A stretch of 64,000 nucleotides of DNA, taken from contig JAQNBH010000011.1 of assembly GCA_028752905.1 (NCBI GenBank), positions 24,880,333 to 24,944,332 of the forward strand. The letters are read 5' to 3'. The notes beneath the pieces were generated by a model, which saw only the letters and a program-made list of their open reading frames with translations, was not told the DNA's origin and ran no database searches. Origin of the DNA: Cladorhizidae sp. MBARI D1340-BT2. Lineage: Eukaryota > Porifera > Demospongiae > Poecilosclerida > Cladorhizidae. The position numbers and the translations under genes were made by a program. Shown in pieces: positions 42,945-57,199 of this stretch. The first letter of the stretch is position 1. Each line of letters starts with the position of its first letter.

Positions 42945-45900
42945 ATGTGCATCAAGCCATGAACTCTGGTGTGTATCAAGCTATTAACTCTAGTGTGTAG
43001 CAAGGCATGAACTCTGGTGTGTACGAGTCATGAATTCTGTATCAAGCCATGAACTCTGGTGGCTCGAGCCATGAACTCTGGTATGTGTCAAGCCATGAAC
43101 TCTGGTTTGCATCAAGCCATGAACTTTGGTTTGCATCGAGCCATGAACTCTGGTGTGCATCAGGCCATGAACACTGGTGTGCATCAAGCCATGAACTCTG
43201 GTGTGCATCAAGCCATGAACTCTGGTATGCATCAAGCCATGAACTCTAGTGTGCATCAAGCCATGAACTCTAGTGTGCATCAAGCCTTTAACTGTGGTGT
43301 GTAGTAAGTCATGAACACTGGTGTGCATCAAGACATGTACTTTAGTTTGCATTGAGCAATGAACTCTGGTGTGCATCAAGCCATGAACTCTGGTTTGCAT
43401 CAAGCCATGAACTCTTGTGTGTATCAAGCCATGAACTCTGGTGTGCATCAAGCCATGAACTCTGGCTTGCATCAATCCATGAACTTTGGTATGCATCAAG
43501 CCATGAACTGTGATGGGTATCAAGCTATGAACTCTGGTGTGTAGCAAGCCATGAACATTGGTGTGTGTCAAGCCATGAACTCTGGTTTGCATCAAGTCAT
43601 GAACTCTGGTATGCAGCAAGCCATGAACTATGGTGTGTATCAAGCTATATGAACTCTGGTATGTAGCAAAACATGAATTCTGCTGTGTATCAATCAAGCT
43701 ATGAACTCCAGTCTATATCAAGCTGTATAAATTCTGTTGTGTAGCAAAACATGAACTCTTATGTGCATCAAGCCAAGAATTCTGGTGGGTATGAAGATAT
43801 TCTAGTCTGATCAAGCTATGAACTCGTGTATGTATCAAGTTATGAGGTCTGGTGTGTATCAAGCTATGAACTCAGGGGTGTAGAAAGACATGAACTCTGG
43901 CGTACAGCAAGCCATGAACTCCGGGGTGCATCAAGCCATGAAATCTGGTGTGTATCAAGCTATGAACTCTGATGCGCAGTAGGACATGAACTCTGGTGTG
44001 TAGCAGTCATGAACTCTGTAACTAGCCATGAACTATAGGTGTCTCAAGCCATCAACTCTGGTGTACATCAAGCCATGAACTCTGGTGTGCATCAAGCCAT
44101 AAACTTTGGTGTGCATAGAGCCATGAACTATGGTGTGCATGAAGCCATGAACTCTGGTGTACATCAAGCCATGAACTCTGGTTTGCATCAAGCCATGAAC
44201 TCTGGTGTGCATCAAGCCATGAACTCTGGTGTGCATCAAGAGATGAATTCTGGTGTGTTGCCTTCATGAAGTCTATAACTAGCCATGAACTATAAATGTC
44301 TCAAGCCATGGACTCTGGTGTACATCAAGCCATGAACTCTGGTGAGCATCAAGCCATGAACTTTGGTGTGCATCGAGCTAAGAACGATGATGTGCATGAA
44401 GCCATGAACTCTGGTGTAGTTCAAGCCATGAATTCTGGTGTGCATCATGCCATGAACTCTGGTTTGCATCAAGCCATGAACTCTGGTGTGCATCAAGCCA
44501 TAAATTTTGGTGTGCATCAAGCTATGAACACTGTTGTGTAGCAAGACATGAACTCTGGTGTGTAGCAGTCATGAACTCTCTATCAAGCCATGAAGTCAGG
44601 CATCTAAAGCCATGAACTCTGGTGTGTTTCAAGCCATGAACTCTGGTTTGCTTCAAGCCATGAACACTGGTGTGTATCAAGCTATTAACTCTGGTGAGCA
44701 TCAAGTCATGAACTCTGGTGTGCAACAAGCCATGAACTCTGGTGTGCATCAAGCCATGAACTCTGGTATGCAGTAAGGCATGAACTCTGGCGTGCCTCAA
44801 GCCAGTAACTCTGGTGTGTATCAAGCTAGGAATTCTGGTCTGTAGCAAGACATGAACTCTGGTGTGTAGCAGTCATGAACTCTGTATCAAGCCATGAACT
44901 CTGGTGTGTAGCAACCCTTGAACACTGGTATGTTAAGCCTTGAACTCTGGTGTGCAACAAGTCATGATCTCTGGTGTGCATCAAACCATGAACTCAGGTG
45001 TGCATCAAGCTATGAACACTGGCATGCAGCAAGCTATGAACTCTGATGTGTATCAAGATATGTATGAACTATGATGTGTAGCAAGACATGAACTCTGGTG
45101 TATATCAGTCATTAACTCTGTATCAAGCCATGAACACTGGTGTCTTAAGCCATGAACTCTGGAGTGTGTCAAGCCATGAACTCTGGTGTGCATCAAGCCA
45201 TGAACTCTGGTGTGCATCAAGCCATGAACTCTGGTCTGTATCAAGCTATATGAACTCTGGTGTGTAGCAAAACATGAATTCTAGTGTGTATCAAGCTATG
45301 AACTCCAGTCTCTATCAAGCTATATGAATTCTGGTGTGTAGCAAGACATGAACTCTGGTGTGCATCAAGCCATGAACTCTGGCGGGTATCAAGCTATGAA
45401 CTCTGGTCTGTATCAAGCTATCAACTCGGGTGTGTAGCAAGTTATGAGGTCTTGTGTGTAGCAGTCATGAACTCTGTATCAAGCCATGAAGTCTAGCGTC
45501 TCAAGCCATGAACTCTGGTGTGTTTCAAGCCATGAACTCTGGTGTGCATCAAGCCATGAACTCTGGTGTGTATCAAGCTATTAACTCTGGTGTGCATCAA
45601 CCTATGAACTCTGGTGTGCATCAAGCCATGAACACTGGTGTGAAGCAAGCCATGAACTCTGGCGTGTATCAAGCTATGAATTCTTGTCTGTAGCAACACA
45701 TGAACTCTGGTGTGTAGCAGTTATGAACTCCGTATCAGGCAATGAAATCTAGTGTGCAGCAAGCCTTGAACACTGGTGTGTTAAGCCATGTACTCTGGTG
45801 TGTACCAAGCCATGAACTCTGGTTTGCATCAAGCCATGAACTCTTGTGTGTATCAAGCCATGAACTCTGGTGTGCATCAAGCCATGAACCCTGACTTGCA

Positions 45901-48900
45901 TCAATTCATGAACTTTCGTATGCATCAAGCCATGAACTGTGATGGGTATCAAGTTATGAACTCTGGTATGTAGCAAGCCATGAAAATTGGTGTGTATCAA
46001 GCCATGAACTCTGGTTTGCATCAAGTCTCATGAACTCTGATATGCAGCAAGCCATGAACTATGGTGTGTATCAAGCTATATGAACTCTGGTGTGTAGCAA
46101 AACATGAATTCTGCTGTGTATCAATCAAGCTATGAACTCCAGTCTATATCTAGCTGTATAAATTCTGTTGTGTAGCAAAACATGAACTCTTATGTGCATC
46201 AAGCCAAGAACTCTGGCGGATATGAAGATATTCTAGTCTGTATCAAGCTATGAACTCGTGTGTGTATCAAGTTATGAGGTCTGTTGTGTATCAAGCTATG
46301 AACTCTGGGGTGTAGAAAGACATGAACTCTGGCGCACAGCAAGCCATGAACTCCGGGGTGCATCAAGCCATGAAATCTGATGTGTATCAAGCTATGAACT
46401 CTGATGTGCAGCAAGACATGAACTCTGGTGTGCATCAAGCCATGAACTTTGGTGTTCATCAAGCTATGAACACTGATGGGTAACAAACTATGAACTCTGG
46501 TGTGTAGCAAGCCTTGAACTCTGTAACTAGCCATGAACTATAGGTGTCTCAAGCCATCAACTCTGGTGTACATCAAGCCATGAACTCTGCATCAAGCCAT
46601 GAACTTTGGTGTGCATAGAGCCATGAACTATGGTGTGCGTGAAGCCATGAACTCTGGTGTGCATCAAGCCATGAACTCTGGTGTGCATCAAGCCATGAAC
46701 TCTGGTGTGCATCAAGCCATGAACTTTGGTTTGCATCAAGCCATGAACACTGATGGTGTGTCAAGCCATGAACTCTGGTGTGCATCAAGCCATGAACTAT
46801 GGTGTGCATCAACCAATGAACTCTGGTGTGCATCACCAATGAACTCTGGTTTGCATCAAGCCGTGAACTTTGGTGTGCATCAAGCCATGAACTCTGGTGG
46901 GTATCAAGCCAAGAACTCTGGTGTGTAGCAAGCCATGAACACTGAAGTGCAGCAAGCCATGAATTCTGGCATGAATCAAGCCATAAACTCTGGTGTGTAT
47001 CAAGCTATGAACTCTGGTGGTTAGAAGACATGAACTCTGGTGTGTAGCAGTCATGAACTCTGTATCAAGCCATGATCTCTGGTGTATCAAGCCATGAACT
47101 CTGGTGTGTGTCAAGCCATGAACTCTGGTGTGCATCAAGCCATGAACTCTGGTGTGCATCACCAATGAACTCTGGTTTGCATCAAGCTGTAAACTTTGGT
47201 GTGCATCAAGTCATGAACTCTGGTGGGTATCAAGCCAAGAACTCTGGTGTGTAGCAAGCCATGAACTCTGATGTGCATAATGCCATGACCTCTGGTGTGT
47301 AGCAAGCCATAAACTGTGTGCATCAAGCCATTAACTCTGGTGTGTATCAAGCTATGAATTCTGGTGTGTAGCAAGACATGAACTCTGGTGTGTAGCAGTC
47401 ATGAACTCTGTATCAAGCCATGAACTCTGGAGTGCAGCAAACCATGAATGCTGGTGTGTTAAGCCATGTACTCTGGTGTGTACCAAGCCATGAACTCTGG
47501 TATGCATCAAGCCATGAACTCTGGTGTGTATCAAGCGATGAATTCTGGTGTGTAGCAAGACATGAACTCTGGTGTGTAGCAGTCATGAACTCTGTATCAA
47601 GCCATGAACTCTGGTGTGCAGCAAACCATGAAATTTAGTCTGCATCAAGCAATGAACTCTGGTGTGCATCAAGCCATGAACTCTGGTGTGCATCAAGCCA
47701 TGAAATTTAGTTTGCATGAAGCAATGAACTCTGGTGTGCATCAAGCCATGAACTCTGGTTTGCATCAAGCCATGAACTCTTGTGTGCATCAAGCCATGAA
47801 TTCTGGTGTGCATCAAGCCATTAACTCAGGTGTGCATCAAGCCATCAACTTTGATGTGCAACAAGCCAAGAACTCTGGTGTGTATCAGGCTATGAACTCT
47901 GGTGTGTAGCAAGACATGCACTCTGGTGTATATCAGTCATGAACTCTGTATCAAGCCATGAACTCTGATGTCTTAAGGCTTAAGCCATGAACTCTGGAGT
48001 GTGTCAAGCCATAAACTCTTGTGTGCATCAAGCTATGAACTCTGGTCTGTATCAAGCTATATGAACTCTGGTGTGTAGCAAAACATAAATTCTGGTATGT
48101 ATCAAGCTATAAACTCCATTGTCTAACAAGCTATATGAATTCTGGTGTGTAGCAAGACATGAACTCTGGTGTGCATCAAGCCATGTACTCTGGCGGGAAT
48201 CAAGCTATGATTTCTGGTCTGTATCAAGCTATGAACTCGGGTGTGTAGCAAGTTATGAGGTCTGGTGTGTAGCAGTCTGAATTCTGTATTAAGCCATGAA
48301 CTCTGGTGTCTCAAGCCATGAACTCTTGTGTGTAGCAAGCCATAAACTCTGGTGTGCATCAAGCCATGAACTTTGGTGTGCATCAAGCCATGAACTCTGG
48401 TCGGTATGAAGCTATTAATTCTGTTGTGTAGCAAACCATGAACACAGGCATGCAGCAAGCCATTAACTCTGGCATGCACAAGCCATGAACTCTGGTGTGT
48501 ATCAAGCTATTAACTCTGGGGTGTAGCAAGACATGAAATTTGGCGTACAGCAAGCCATGAGCTCCGGTGTGCATCAAGTTATGAAATCTGGTGTGTAACA
48601 AGCTATGAACTCTGGTGTGCAGCAAGAGATGAATTCTGGTGTGTTGCCTTCATGAAGTCTATAACTAGCCATGAACTATAAATGTCTCAAGCCATGAACT
48701 CTGGTGTACATCAAGCCATGAACTCTGGTGTGCATCAAGCCATGAACTTTGGTGTGCATTGAGCTAAGAACGATGATGTGCATGAAGCCATGAACTCTGG
48801 TGTAGTTCAAGCCATGAACTCTGGTGTGCATCTAGCCATGAACTCTGGTTTGCATCAAGCGTTGAACTCTGGTGTGCATCAAGCTATAAATTTTGGTGTG

Positions 48901-49256
48901 CATCAAGCTATGAACTCTGGTGGGTAGCAAGTCTTGAACTCTGGAATGGAGCTAGCCATGAACTCTGGCATGTATCAAGCCATGAACTCTGGTGTGTATC
49001 AAGCTATGAACACTGTTGTGTTGCAAGACATGAACTCTGCTGTGTAGCAGTCATGAACTCTCTATCCAGCCATGAAGTCAGGCGTCTCAAGCCATGAACT
49101 CTGGTGTGTTTCAAGCCATAAACTCTGGTGTGCTTCAAGCCATGAACACTGGTGTGTATCAACCTATTAATTCTGGTGAGCATCAAGTCATGAACTCTGG
49201 TGTGCAACAAGCCATGAACTCTGGTGTGCATCAAGCCATGAACTCTGGTATGTAAT

Positions 49257-52200
49257 AAGGCATGAACTCTGGCGTGCATCAAGCCAGTAACTCTGGTGTG
49301 TATCAAGCTAAGAAATCTGGTCTGTAGCAAGACATGAACTCTGGTGTGTAGCAGTCATGAACTCTGTATCAAGCCATGAACTCTGGTGTGTAGCAACCCT
49401 TGAACACTGGTATGTTAAGCCTTGAACTCTGGTGTGTAACCAGTCATGATCTCTGGTGTGCATCAAACCATGAACTCAGGTATGCATCAAGCTATGAACA
49501 CTGGCATGCAGCAAGCTATGAACTCTGATGTGTATCAAGCTATGTATGAACTATGATGTGTAGCAAGACATGAACTCTGGTGTATATGAGTCATTAACTC
49601 TGTATCAAGCCATGAACACTGGTGTCTTAAGCCATGAACTCTGGAGTGTGTCAAGCCATGAACTCTGGTGTGCATCAAGCCATGAACTCTGGTGTGCATC
49701 AAGCCATGAACTCTTGTCTGTATCAAGCTATATGAACTCTGGTGTGTAGCAAAACATGAATTCTAGTGTGTATCAAGCTATGAACTCCAGTCTCTATCAA
49801 GCTATATGAATTCTGGTGTGTAGCAAGACATGAACTCTGGTGTGCATCAAGCCATGAACTCTGGAGGGTATCAAGCTATGAACTCTGGTCTGTATCAAGC
49901 TATCAACTCGGGTGTGTAGCAAGTTATGAGGTCTTGTGTGTAGCAGTCATGAACTCTGTATCAAGCCATGAAGTCTGGCATCTCAAGCCATGAACTCTGG
50001 TGTGTTTCAAGCCATGAACTTTGGTGTGCATCAAGCCATGAACTCTGGTATGTTTCAAGCTATTAACTCTGGTGTGCATCAACCTATGAACTCTGGTGTG
50101 CATCAAGCCATGAACTCTGGTGTGCATCAAGCCATGAACTCTGGTGTGAAGGAAGCCATGAACTCTGGCATGTATCAAGCTATGAATTCTTGTCTGTAGC
50201 AACACATGAACTCTGGTGTGTAGCAGTTATGAACTCCGTATCAGGCAATGAAATATCATGTGCAACAAGACTTGAACACTGGTGTGTTAAGCCATGTACT
50301 CTGGTGTGTACCAAGCCATAAACTCTGGTTTGCATTAAGCCATGAACTCTGGTGTGCAACAAGCCATGAACTCTGGTTTGCATCAAACCATGAACTCAGG
50401 TGTGCATTAATCTATGAACAATGGAATGCAGCAAGCTGTAAACTCTGGTGTCTATCAAGCTATGTATGAACTCTGGTGTGTATCAAGCTATTAACTCTAG
50501 TGTGTAGCAAGGCATGAACTCTGGTGTGTACGAGTCATGAATTCTGTATCAAGCCATGAACTCTGGTGGCTCGAGCCATGAACTCTGTTATGTGTCAAGC
50601 CATGAATTCTGGTGTGCATCAAGCCATGAACTTTGGTTTGCATCGAGCCATGAACTCTGGTGTGCATCAAGCCATGAACACTGGTGTGCATCAAGCCATG
50701 AACTCTGGTGTGCATCAAGCCATGAACTCTGGTATGCATCAAGCCATGTACTCTAGTGTGCATCAAGCCATGAACTCTGGTCTGCATCAACCCATGAACT
50801 CTGGTGTGCATCAAGCCATGAACTCTAGTGTGCATCAAGCCTTGAACTGTGGTGTGTAGTAAGCCATGAACACTGGTGTGCATCAAGACATGTACTTTAG
50901 TTTTCATTGAGCAATGAACTATGGTGTGCATCAAGCCATGAACTTTGGTATGCATCAAGCCATGAACTGTGATGGGTATCAAGCTATGAACTCTGGTGTG
51001 TATCAAGCCATGAACATTGGTGTGTGTCAAGCCATGAACTCTGGTTTGCATCAAGTCATGAACTCTGGTATGCAGCAAGCCATGAACTATGGTGTGTATC
51101 AAGCTATATGAACTCTGGTGTGTAGCAAAACATGAATTCTGCTGTGTATCAATCAAGCTATGAACTCCAGTCTATATCAAGCTGTATAAATTCTGTTGTG
51201 TAGCAAAACATGAACTCTTATGTGCATCAAGCCAAGAACTCTGGCGGGTATGAAGATATTCTAGTCTGTATCAAGCTATGAACTCGTGTGTGTATCAAGT
51301 TATGAGGTCTGGTATGTATCAAGCTATGAACTCTGTGGTGTAGAAAGACATGAACTCTGGCGTAGAGCAAGCCATGAACTCCGGGGTGCATCATGCCATG
51401 AAATCTGGTGTGTATCAAGCTATGAACTCTGATGTGCAGCAAGACATGAACTCTGGTGTGTAGCAGTCATGAACTCTGTAACTAGCCATGAACTATAGGT
51501 GTCTCAAGCCATCAACTCTGGTGTACATCAAGCCATGAACTCTGGTGTGCATCAAGCCATGAACTTTGGTGTGCATAGAGCCATGAACTATGGTGTGCAT
51601 GAAGCCATGAACTCTGGTGTGTACATCAAGCCATGAACTCTAGTGTGCATCAAGCCATGAACTCTGGTGTGCATCAAGCCATGAACTCTGGTGTGCATCA
51701 AGAGATGAATTCTGGTGTGTTGCCTTCATGAAGTCTTTAACTAGCCATGAACTATAAATGTTTCAAGCCATGAACTCTGGTGTACATCAAGCCATGAACT
51801 CTGGTGTGCATCAAGCCATGAACTTTGTTGTGCATCGAGCTAAGAACAATGATGTGCATGAAGCCATGAACTCTGGTGTAGTTCAAGCCATGAACTCTGG
51901 TGTGCATCAAGCCATGAACTCTGGTTTGCATCAAGCCATGAACTCTGGTGTGCATAAAGCCATAAATTTTGGTGTGCATCAAGCTATGAACACTGTTGTG
52001 TAGCAAGACATGAACTCTGGTGTGTAGCAGTCATGAACTCTCTATCAAGCCATGAAGTCAGGCATCTAAAGCCATGAACTCTGGTGTGTTTCAAGCCATG
52101 AACTCTGGTGTGCTTCAAGCCATGAACACTGGTGTGTATCAAGCTATTAACTCTGGTGAGCATCAAGTCATGAACTCTGGTGTGCAACAAGCCATGAACT

Positions 52201-55200
52201 CTGGTGTGCATCAAGCCATGAACTCTGATATGTAGTAAGGCATGAACTCTGGCGTGCATCAAGCCAGTAACTCTGGTGTGTATCAAGCTAAGAAATCTGG
52301 TCTGTAGCAAGACATGAACTCTGGTGTGTAGCAGTCATGAACTCTGTATCAAGCCATGAACTCTGGTGTGTAGCAACCCTTGAACACTGGTATGTTAAGC
52401 CTTGAACTCTGGTGTGTAACCAGTCATGATCTCTGGTGTGCATCAAACCATGAACTCAGGTGTGCATCAAGCTATGAACACTGGCATGCAGCAAGCTATG
52501 AACTCTGATGTGTATCAAGCTATGTATGAACTATGATGTGTAGCAAGACATGAACTCTGGTGTATATGAGTCATTAACTCTGTATCAAGCCATGAACACT
52601 GGTGTCTTAAGCCATGAACTCTGGAGTGTGTCAAGCCATGAACTCTGGTGTGCATCAAGCCATGAACTCTGGTGTGCATCAAGCCATGAACTCTTGTCTG
52701 TATCAAGCTATATGAACTCTGGTGTGTAGCAAAACATGAATTCTAGTGTGTATCAAGCTATGAACTCCAGTCTCTATCAAGCTATATGAATTCTGGTGTG
52801 TAGCAAGACATGAACTCTGGTGTGCATCAAGCCATGAACTCTGGAGGGTATCAAGCTATGAACTCTGGTCTGTATCAAGCTATCAACTCGGGTGTGTAGC
52901 AAGTTATGAGGTCTTGTGTGTAGCAGTCATGAACTCTGTATCAAGCCATGAAGTCTGGCATCTCAAGCCATGAACTCTGGTGTGTTTCAAGCCATGAACT
53001 TTGGTGTGCATCAAGCCATGAACTCTGGTATGTTTCAAGCTATTAACTCTGGTGTGCATCAACCTATGAACTCTGGTGTGCATCAAGCCATGAACTCTGG
53101 TGTGCATCAAGCCATGAACTCTGGTGTGAAGGAAGCCATGAACTCTGGCATGTATCAAGCTATGAATTCTTGTCTGTAGCAACACATGAACTCTGGTGTG
53201 TAGCAGTTATGAACTCCGTATCAGGCAATGAAATATCATGTGCAACAAGACTTGAACACTGGTGTGTTAAGCCATGTACTCTGGTGTGTACCAAGCCATA
53301 AACTCTGGTTTGCATTAAGCCATGAACTCTGGTGTGCAACAAGCCATGAACTCTGGTTTGCATCAAACCATGAACTCAGGTGTGCATTAATCTATGAACA
53401 ATGGAATGCAGCAAGCTGTAAACTCTGGTGTCTATCAAGCTATGTATGAACTCTGGTGTGTATCAAGCTATTAACTCTAGTGTGTAGCAAGGCATGAACT
53501 CTGGTGTGTACGAGTCATGAATTCTGTATCAAGCCATGAACTCTGGTGGCTCGAGCCATGAACTCTGTTATGTGTCAAGCCATGAATTCTGGTGTGCATC
53601 AAGCCATGAACTTTGGTTTGCATCGAGCCATGAACTCTGGTGTGCATCAAGCCATGAACACTGGTGTGCATCAAGCCATGAACTCTGGTATGCATCAAGC
53701 CATGTACTCTAGTGTGCATCAAGCCATGAACTCTGGTCTGCATCAACCCATGAACTCTGGTGTGCATCAAGCCATGAACTCTAGTGTGCATCAAGCCTTG
53801 AACTGTGGTGTGTAGTAAGCCATGAACACTGGTGTGCATCAAGACATGTACTTTAGTTTTCATTGAGCAATGAACTATGGTGTGCATCAAGCCATGAACT
53901 CTGGTTTGCATCAAGCCATGAACTCTTGTGTGTATCAAGCCATGAACTCTGGTGTGCATCAAGCCATGAACTCTGGCTTGCATCAATCCATGAACTTTGG
54001 TATGCATCAAGCCATGAACTGTGATGGGTATCAAGCTATGAACTCTGGTGTGTATCAAGCCATGAACATTGGTGTGTGTCAAGCCATGAACTCTGGTTTG
54101 CATCAAGTCATGAACTCTGGTATGCAGCAAGCCATGAACTATGGTGTGTATCAAGCTATATGAACTCTGGTGTGTAGCAAAACATGAATTCTGCTGTGTA
54201 TCAATCAAGCTATGAACTCCAGTCTATATCAAGCTGTATAAATTCTGTTGTGTAGCAAAACATGAACTCTTATGTGCATCAAGCCAAGAACTCTGGCGGG
54301 TATGAAGATATTCTAGTCTGTATCAAGCTATGAACTCGTGTGTGTATCAAGTTATGAGGTCTGGTATGTATCAAGCTATGAACTCTGTGGTGTAGAAAGA
54401 CATGAACTCTGGCGTAGAGCAAGCCATGAACTCCGGGGTGCATCATGCCATGAAATCTGGTGTGTATCAAGCTATGAACTCTGATGTGCAGCAAGACATG
54501 AACTCTGGTGTGTAGCAGTCATGAACTCTGTAACTAGCCATGAACTATAGGTGTCTCAAGCCATCAACTCTGGTGTACATCAAGCCATGAACTCTGGTGT
54601 GCATCAAGCCATGAACTTTGGTGTGCATAGAGCCATGAACTATGGTGTGCATGAAGCCATGAACTCTGGTGTGTACATCAAGCCATGAACTCTAGTGTGC
54701 ATCAAGCCATGAACTCTGGTGTGCATCAAGCCATGAACTCTGGTGTGCATCAAGAGATGAATTCTGGTGTGTTGCCTTCATGAAGTCTTTAACTAGCCAT
54801 GAACTATAAATGTTTCAAGCCATGAACTCTGGTGTACATCAAGCCATGAACTCTGGTGTGCATCAAGCCATGAACTTTGTTGTGCATCGAGCTAAGAACA
54901 ATGATGTGCATGAAGCCATGAACTCTGGTGTAGTTCAAGCCATGAACTCTGGTGTGCATCAAGCCATGAACTCTGGTTTGCATCAAGCCATGAACTCTGG
55001 TGTGCATAAAGCCATAAATTTTGGTGTGCATCAAGCTATGAACACTGTTGTGTAGCAAGACATGAACTCTTGTGTGTAGCAGTCATGAACTCTCTATCAA
55101 GCCATGAAGTCAGGCATCTAAAGCCATGAACTCTGGTGTGTTTCAAGCCATGAACTCTGGTGTGCTTCAAGCCATGAACACTGGTGTGTATCAAGCTATT

Positions 55201-55340
55201 AACTCTGGTGAGCATCAAGTCATGAACTCTGGTGTGCAACAAGCCATGAACTCTGGTGTGCATCAAGCCATGAACTCTGATATGTAGTAAGGCATGAACT
55301 CTGGCGTGCATCAAGCCAGTAACTCTGGTGTGTATCAAGC
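49257..55340 (+). repeat. Tandem pair of about 3 kb units (2,980 then 3,052 bp offset)
   Basis: Landmarks at 49535, 49924, 50180 and 50497 recur at 52515, 52904, 53160 and 53477 (offset 2,980). Those at 51227, 51752 and 51984 recur at 54279, 54804 and 55036 (offset 3,052). The 72-base change resolves into two events. The first copy has one extra 24 bp monomer near 50,690. The second copy has four extra monomers (96 bases) near 53,890-53,985. The shared variant AAGAAATCTGG at about 49,313 and 52,293 helps place the left border near 49.26 kb; exact borders are not resolved. Confidence 0.85.
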
Positions 55341-57199
55341 TAAGAATTCTGGTCTGTAGCAAGACATGAACTCTGGTGTGTAGCAGTCATGAACTCTGTA
55401 TCAAGCCATGAACTCTGGTGTGCACCAAACCATGAATGCTGGTGTGTAACGCCATGTACTCTGGTATCTACCAAGCCATGAACTCAGGTGTGCATCAAGC
55501 TATGAACACTGGCATGCAGCAAGCTATGAACTCTGATGTGTATCAAGCTATGTATGAACTATGATGTGTAGCAAGACATGAACTCTGGTGTATATCAGTC
55601 ATTAACTCTGTATCAAGCCATGAACACTGGTATCTTAAGCCATGAACTCTGGAGTGTGTCAAGCCATGAACTCTGTTGTGCATCAAGCCATGAACTCTGG
55701 TGTGCATCAAGCCATGAACTCTGGTCTTCTGTATCAAGCTATATGAACTCTGGTGTGTAGCAAAACATGAATTCTAGTGTGTATCAAGCTATGAACTCCA
55801 GTCTCTATCAAGCTATATGAATTCTGGTGTGTAGCAAGACATAAACTCTGGTGTGCATCAAGCCATGAACTCTTGCGGGTATCAAGCTATGAACTCTGGT
55901 CTGTATCAAGCTATCAACTCGGGTGTGTAGCAAGTTATGACATCTTGTGTGTAGCAGTCATGAACTCTGTATCAATACATGAAGTCTGGCGTCTCAAGCC
56001 ATGAACTCTGGTGTGTTTCAAGCCATGAACTCTGGTGTGCATCAAGCCATGAACTCTGGTGTGTATCAAGCAATTAACTCTGGTTTGCATCAACCTATGA
56101 ACTCTGGTGTGCATCAAGCCATGAACTTTGGTTTGCATCGAGCCATGAACTCTGGTGTGCATCAAGCCATGAACTCTGGTGTGCATCAAGCCATGAACTA
56201 TGGTGTGTATCAAGCTATATGAACTCTGGTATGTAGCAAAACATGAATTCTGCTGTGTATCAATCAAGCTATGAACTCCAGTCTGTATCAAGCTGTATAA
56301 ATTCTGTTGTGTAGCAAAACATGAACTCTTATGTGCATCAAGCCAAGAACTCTGGTGGGTATGAAGATATACTAGTCTGTATCAAGCTATGAACTCGTGC
56401 GTGTATCAAGTTATGAGGTCTGGTGTGTATCAAGCTATGAACTCTGGGGTGTAGAAAGACATGAACTCTGGCGCACAGCAAGCCATGAACTCCGGGGTGC
56501 ATCAAGCCATGAAATCTGGTGTGTATCAAGCTATGAACTCTGATATGCAGCAAGACATGAATTTTGGTGTGCATCAAGTCATTAACTTTGGTGTGCATCA
56601 AGCCATGAACACTGATGGGTAACAAACTATGAACTCTGGTGTGTAGCAAGCCTTGAACTCTGTAACTAGCCATGAACTATAGGTGTCTCAAGCCATCAAC
56701 TCTGGTGTACATCAAGCCATGAACTCTGCATCAAGCCATGAACTTTGGTGTGCATAGAGCCATGAACGATGGTGTGCATGAAACCATGAACTCTGATGTA
56801 CATCAAGCCATGAACTCTGGTGTGCATCAAGCCATGAACTCTGGTGTGCATCAAGCCATGAACACTTGTGTGCATCAAGCCATGAACTTTGGTGTGCATC
56901 AAGCCATGAACACTGATGGGTAACAAACTATGAACTCTGGTGTGTAGCAAGCCTTGAACTCTGGCGTGCAGCAAGCCATGAACTCCGGCATGCATCAAGC
57001 CATGAAATCTGGTGTGTATCAAGCATTGAACTCTGGTGTGTAGCAGTGATGAATTCTGTATCAAGCTATGAACTCTGGTGTCTCGAGCCTTGAACTCTGG
57101 TGTGTGTCAAACCATGAACTCTGGTGTGCATCAAGCCATGAACACTGGTGTGCATCAAGACATGAACTCTGTTGTGCATCATGCCATGAACTCTGTTGT

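Noticed and set aside
53477..54208. Coding gene for a repetitive secreted or structural protein (longest frame, 243 codons on the minus strand).
   Set aside because: Homologous blocks interrupt the same frame at different places, the frame starts at an arbitrary variant ATG, and the opposite strand is just as open.
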